From Rhodospirillales bacterium (GTDB lineage Bacteria > Pseudomonadota > Alphaproteobacteria > Rhodospirillales > Shumkoniaceae), in assembly GCA_018432935.1 (NCBI GenBank), contig JAHDSF010000017.1:62001-126000 (forward strand): 64,000 nucleotides of DNA, given 5' to 3'. Under the pieces are notes generated by a model. That model did not search any database. It was not told where the DNA came from and saw only the letters and a list, made by a program, of their open reading frames with translations. Each line of letters opens with the position of its first letter. The stretch's first letter is position 1. A program made the translations under genes and the position numbers. Shown piece by piece: positions 62,184 to 64,000 of this stretch.

Positions 62184-63971
62184 ATGCGACTAGGTTTCGG
62201 CATCCTCCTCGCCACCGCCCTTGCCGCAGCCTCCGCTGCCGCGGACGAGGGCGCGGCAGCCCGCATCGTCGCCCTCAGCGAGGCGTCGGGCGGCGCCATC
62301 TACGTCGTCACCGCCGAGCGGGGAGGACTCTACCGATCCGACGACCGAGGCCGCTCGTGGACACCCGAGGGCTCGGAGCTCCCGCCTACTTTTCTCGACG
62401 GCGTGACTACCCTGGGCGATGCAACGGTCGTGGTGGCCGGCCACGCCGGAGCCTTCCGCTCGAGCGACGGCGGCATCTCCTGGACCCAGTTCTCGGCGGT
62501 GCCGGTGATGCGGATCTGGCCAGCTCGCGACGGCGCCCTCCTGGTGCGGCCGTGGAACGCCCCCCTGTTCCGCGTCGCCGACGGCAGGGTCAGCATTCTC
62601 CGCCAGGCCGGCGACCGCCTGATGGACGTGAGGTCGCTGCCCGACGGGCACCTCATCGGCGCCCGCTTCGGCCACGGCGTGGTCCACTCCCACGATGGCG
62701 GCAAGACCTGGCGGACCGACAGCGAGGGACTGGTGAACCGCGACCTCCTCAGCGTGGTGGCGCTTCCCTCCGGTACACTGGTTGCCGGCACCTTCTTCGG
62801 CGGAGCATTCCGCCGCGGCTCCGGAACGGTCTGGGAGCAGGCATCGCGAGGCCTCCCCGCCAATGCCACCGTCCAGGTGCTGGCGGTGCTGCCCGACGGC
62901 AGGGTGCTCGCGGGCACTCACGGGGACGGCCTTTTCCTTTCGACCGACGAGGCCCGCTCCTGGCACAAGGTGGCGGCCGGCGATGAAGCCCTGGCGACGA
63001 TCACCGCGATCCTTCCTCTCGGCGGCGAGGATGCTCTTGCCGGCACCTGGGGCGCCGGCGTCCGCATGGTCCGTCTCGACCGCGGCTCCAGCCGACCCGC
63101 CGCCTTGCGCACGGCGGTGGCTGCCGTCGCCGAAGACGACGCCGGGACGGTGTATGCCCTTCTCGACAACGGCGCGGTGATGGCGGCCGCGGTGGACGGC
63201 GCGCCTTTCTCGCCCCGTGGCAAGGTGCCGGCGGCGACCCGCTCGCTGCTCGCGACCGGCGACGGCAGGGTGCTGGCGGGCACTGCGAGCGGCCTCAGCC
63301 TGTCCGAGGACGGCGGCAGGATGTGGCGCAGCGTCGCAGGGCCTGACGGCCCGGTCGCCGGGCTCGCTGACGCCGGTCACGGCGTGCTGCTCGCCGCCAT
63401 GGCCAAGGGGGACGTGCTGCAGTCCGGCGACGGCGGTCTGTCTTGGCAACCCCTCGAGTTGGGAACCCCGGCCGAGGAGATCGAATCGGTCTCTACCCTC
63501 GTCTCCGACCGCATGGGTTATGTCGTGCTCGGCACCGACGACGGTTTTCTCGCCAGCAAGGATTTCGGCAAGAGCTGGCACGCCTTCCCGGTCTCTTACG
63601 GCGCCGGGGCTGTGGCGTTGGGCTGCAACGGAGGCACCTTTGTGGCGCGCTGGATGTCGGCGGGCCTGTTCCGCCAGCCTGATCCCCTGGGAGAGGAGTT
63701 CGAAGCAGTCGACCCCTGGAACGAGTTCGATGTCCGCGCCGGCCCGCTCGCCTGCGCCCGCGACGGCACCCTGATCGCGGTCGGCCGCGGCGTCAGCAGG
63801 ATCGTCCCCGCCGACGAGGCCTGGAAGGCCGAGGAGGCTTCGCTGGCCAATGCCGTCGTACGGTCGCTTCTGGTCCGCCGCAACGGAACGCTGCTCGCTG
63901 CGACCGACCAGGGCCTGTTCGCCTCGGCCGACGACGCCCGTAGCTGGGCCAATGTTCCGGTGGCCCGCTAG
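62184..63971 (+). CDS. Secreted Asp-box (BNR/sortilin-like) beta-propeller protein
   Basis: A 595-residue exported protein with signal peptide about 1-20 (ending SAAA). It contains about eight Asp-box motifs of form SxDxGxSW, for example RSDDRGRSW, RSSDGGISW, HSHDGGKTW, LSEDGGRMW, QSGDGGLSW and ASKDFGKSW, spaced through the chain, which implies one large or two smaller beta-propellers. No sialidase catalytic residues are apparent. It lies 55 bases after the GH17 gene and probably binds polymer or assembles a complex with it. Confidence 0.82.
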   Translation: MRLGFGILLATALAAASAAADEGAAARIVALSEASGGAIYVVTAERGGLYRSDDRGRSWTPEGSELPPTFLDGVTTLGDATVVVAGHAGAFRSSDGGISWTQFSAVPVMRIWPARDGALLVRPWNAPLFRVADGRVSILRQAGDRLMDVRSLPDGHLIGARFGHGVVHSHDGGKTWRTDSEGLVNRDLLSVVALPSGTLVAGTFFGGAFRRGSGTVWEQASRGLPANATVQVLAVLPDGRVLAGTHGDGLFLSTDEARSWHKVAAGDEALATITAILPLGGEDALAGTWGAGVRMVRLDRGSSRPAALRTAVAAVAEDDAGTVYALLDNGAVMAAAVDGAPFSPRGKVPAATRSLLATGDGRVLAGTASGLSLSEDGGRMWRSVAGPDGPVAGLADAGHGVLLAAMAKGDVLQSGDGGLSWQPLELGTPAEEIESVSTLVSDRMGYVVLGTDDGFLASKDFGKSWHAFPVSYGAGAVALGCNGGTFVARWMSAGLFRQPDPLGEEFEAVDPWNEFDVRAGPLACARDGTLIAVGRGVSRIVPADEAWKAEEASLANAVVRSLLVRRNGTLLAATDQGLFASADDARSWANVPVAR

Positions 63972-63982
63972 AGAGGTTCACG

Positions 63983-64000
63983 ATGCTCGCGATCCTGCGT
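63983..64000 (+). CDS. Start of a gene running off the right edge
   Basis: An ATG with GAGAGG eight bases upstream begins MLAILR at the window end, 11 bases after the propeller gene stop. The position and ribosome site fit the next gene of the same operon, but six codons cannot be identified. Confidence 0.45.

Overview
The window is GC-rich chromosomal DNA with alphaproteobacterial gene orders: mreB-mreC-mreD-mrdA-rodA, cbpA-cbpM, and miaA followed by ilvB-ilvN-ilvC. Many ABC importers, GTG starts and ATGA/TGATG overlaps fit a free-living Rhodospirillales-like soil or water heterotroph; this placement is inferred from gene order and composition only. No rRNA, tRNA, CRISPR array, transposase or prophage was seen. 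Coding density is high and no gap between genes exceeds 300 bases.

Left part (1-9.9 kb): the front of a proline-rich lipoprotein gene that runs off the left edge; a tungstate importer (tupB-tupC-tupA) followed by a second tupA copy without a signal peptide; a second importer of the ABC_sub_bind type; an exported alginate-lyase-family protein; and moaA for molybdenum/tungsten cofactor synthesis. From 9.9 to 15.4 kb there is a compact, uncharacterised four-gene unit: a B12-binding radical SAM protein, a glutamine amidotransferase/asparagine synthase, a polyprenyl-type glycosyltransferase and a polytopic membrane protein. Then come a TetR regulator, nadK, an AbrB-type membrane protein and pyrD.

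Middle (19-37 kb): an orphan 71-codon gene with its own hairpins; a four-gene sugar-acid region (Gcl-like ThDP enzyme, IclR regulator, IlvD/Edd dehydratase, DapA-family lyase) arranged as divergent and convergent pairs with readable promoters; the rod-shape operon; cbpA-cbpM; and ilvB-ilvN-ilvC ending in a strong terminator, with miaA upstream.

Right part (37-64 kb): a PagL-like outer-membrane protein; a peptide/nickel-type ABC importer led by a second IlvD/Edd sugar-acid dehydratase; a PAS-domain protein that looks like a decayed histidine kinase, coupled to a YbaK-type deacylase; a ten-gene leftward operon (47.2-57.1 kb) for an unidentified, probably amino, sugar (LacD-like aldolase, fucose-isomerase-like protein, ABC importer, NagB-like protein with altered catalytic positions, Gfo/Idh/MocA dehydrogenase, YdjC deacetylase). 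A DeoR-type palindrome precedes this operon, and a set of palindromic hairpins lies just after its binding-protein gene. The window closes with a DMT exporter, a MepK-type endopeptidase, an MscS channel, a membrane-tethered GH17 glucanase, an Asp-box propeller protein and the first codons of another gene.

The most interesting leads are the Gcl-like enzyme that keeps the canonical ThDP glutamate, the radical SAM/asparagine-synthase/glycosyltransferase unit, the degenerate Cys-rich PAS kinase, and the sugar operon with its altered NagB-like protein, operator and hairpin array.
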